From: Gammaproteobacteria bacterium
Lineage (GTDB): Bacteria; Pseudomonadota; Gammaproteobacteria; Pseudomonadales; Azotimanducaceae
DNA: 6,191 nt
NCBI GenBank assembly: GCA_002712135.1
Contig: PASO01000065.1
Coordinates: 31,332 to 37,522 of the forward strand
Direction of reading: 5' to 3'
The number at the start of each line of letters is the position of its first letter. The first letter of the stretch is position 1. Made by a program: the position numbers and the translations under genes. The notes under the pieces are model-generated. The model ran no database searches. It was not told the DNA's origin and was given only the letters and a program-made list of their open reading frames with translations. This document shows, in pieces, positions 5,326 to 6,191 of this stretch.

Positions 5326-6191
5326 TTATTTCTTTAACCCAAACGAACGAGAGTCTGGATTCTCAGGTACCGTGTCGCACGTTGCCATATACCAGTCTTG
5401 CAGTCGTTCCCGCATCTCATGCAGGACGCTGGCAGATCCAGCGGCATCAATCAGATTGTTAAGCTCCATTGGGTCCTCCCGAAGATCATAGAGCTGATCT
5501 TCCTCGTACAATCGACGAATATACTTATGGGTCGAAGTTCTGCACATGGTCGCCTTGCCATGCTTGAGTGGTGTCCCTTCCTCAACCTGCAGACTGATTC
5601 GAGGCGCGTATAAACCAAGCCGATCTGATGCCTTGAAACTTTCTCTTTCTGAAGCCTGAGATTCACCCGCCAATCTGCCGCCTTCTGCATACACCGCGTC
5701 TCGATGCTCACCATCCTTCACAAACAAATGCTGAAGATCACGACCAAAATGGACGTAGCCCGAATCTATGCCCGCCATCTCATATACGGTAGCCGGAAAA
5801 TCAACCAGTTCTACCAATGCATCGCGCACACCCGGGGCCGTCTTTACATCACTGGGGGGTTTCACGATCAATGGCACGTGGGCGAGGCAATCTTCTAATG
5901 TGTTCTGGGTTTTTTCCACAAGCCCATAGTCTCCGGCAAAATCACCGTGGTCCGAGAAAATAAACACCGCGGTGTCATCAAAAATGTCTTTGTCACGTAG
6001 GACGGCTTCTATCAAACCCCACTGATGATCGACTCTTGCGCACATGCCGTAGTAGACAGCACGCAATTCGGTAAAACGATCCTCTGTCCATGATTGCATC
6101 TGCTGACTATCAAAGATCCCCTTCAGCATTGCCGGCTTTGAAGACCAATCGTCGACTCTCGTACGGTCAGGTATTGCATCGCGATCAATTG
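5326..6191 (-). CDS. Sulfatase (type I, alkaline-phosphatase superfamily), 5' end beyond window
   Basis: This is the C-terminal 287 residues of a sulfatase that hydrolyses sulfate esters. The frame stays open to the right edge through 20 codons before the first visible ATG (6127-6129), so that ATG is not a credible start. FSDHGD (Asp and His codons at 5947-5952) is the conserved metal-binding pair, and the Lys of VEKTQNT (5911-5913) is the conserved active-site lysine. VPLIVKPP follows, and LYDLREDPMELNNL near the C-terminus is the hallmark sulfatase tail. The Cys/Ser-x-Pro-x-Arg segment converted to formylglycine would lie beyond the window, so activity and maturation type cannot be judged. 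The location in the cell is also undecided because the N-terminus is missing. The Glu-Lys-Thr-Gln-Asn form resembles sulfatases acting on small or aryl/alkyl sulfates or sugars. Partners are likely among the adjacent oxidoreductases. Confidence 0.93.
   Translation of the reverse strand, partial: IDRDAIPDRTRVDDWSSKPAMLKGIFDSQQMQSWTEDRFTELRAVYYGMCARVDHQWGLIEAVLRDKDIFDDTAVFIFSDHGDFAGDYGLVEKTQNTLEDCLAHVPLIVKPPSDVKTAPGVRDALVELVDFPATVYEMAGIDSGYVHFGRDLQHLFVKDGEHRDAVYAEGGRLAGESQASERESFKASDRLGLYAPRISLQVEEGTPLKHGKATMCRTSTHKYIRRLYEEDQLYDLREDPMELNNLIDAAGSASVLHEMRERLQDWYMATCDTVPENPDSRSFGLKK

Noticed and set aside
6127..6129. ATG at 6127-6129 as start of a 267-residue sulfatase
   Set aside because: The frame continues open to the window edge and the protein from this ATG would lack the sulfatase active-site half; it is an internal methionine of a longer gene.
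1..6191. CRISPR array, tRNA, rRNA or riboswitch
   Set aside because: No regularly spaced direct repeats, tRNA-like cloverleaf, rRNA signature or long structured leader was seen on either strand.

Overview
The window looks like an accessory catabolic region of a Gram-negative bacterium, most likely a proteobacterium and perhaps a marine gammaproteobacterium. This is inferred from roughly balanced base composition, clear Shine-Dalgarno sites, tight gene packing and the families present. No rRNA, tRNA or housekeeping gene is present to fix the taxonomy.

Layout, left to right. (1) The 5' two-thirds of a luciferase-like monooxygenase (LLM) gene on the minus strand, cut by the left edge (1-606). 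(2) A 124-bp divergent gap (607-730) with a possible promoter for that gene. (3) A plus-strand pair at 731-1971: a small protein tentatively assigned an SCP2-like fold, overlapping by 4 bp a serine alpha/beta-hydrolase. (4) A compact, hairpin-rich, inverted-repeat-bounded segment of about 289 bp (1960-2248), probably a non-autonomous mobile element. Its two ends form the last codons and stop codons of both flanking convergent genes. (5) A minus-strand pair: an extended SDR of the dihydroflavonol-reductase type (3143-4261), then a second LLM of the F420-type subgroup (2237-3103). (6) A short divergent control region (4262-4364) with nested palindromes. (7) A plus-strand aldo-keto reductase (4365-5324). 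(8) The 3' part of a sulfatase on the minus strand, cut by the right edge (5326-6191), with one base between its stop and that of the reductase.

The enzymes suggest processing of a sulfated or esterified alcohol or ketone. The sulfatase could free a hydroxyl group, the SDR and aldo-keto reductase could interconvert alcohol and carbonyl, the LLMs could oxygenate, possibly in a Baeyer-Villiger manner, and the alpha/beta-hydrolase could open the ester or lactone formed. This pathway is inferred from family membership and adjacency; the substrate is unknown.

The most unusual item is the structured element at 1960-2248. An 11-bp perfect inverted repeat at its outer ends encodes the same C-terminal Gly-Ser-Glu-stop in both neighbouring proteins.
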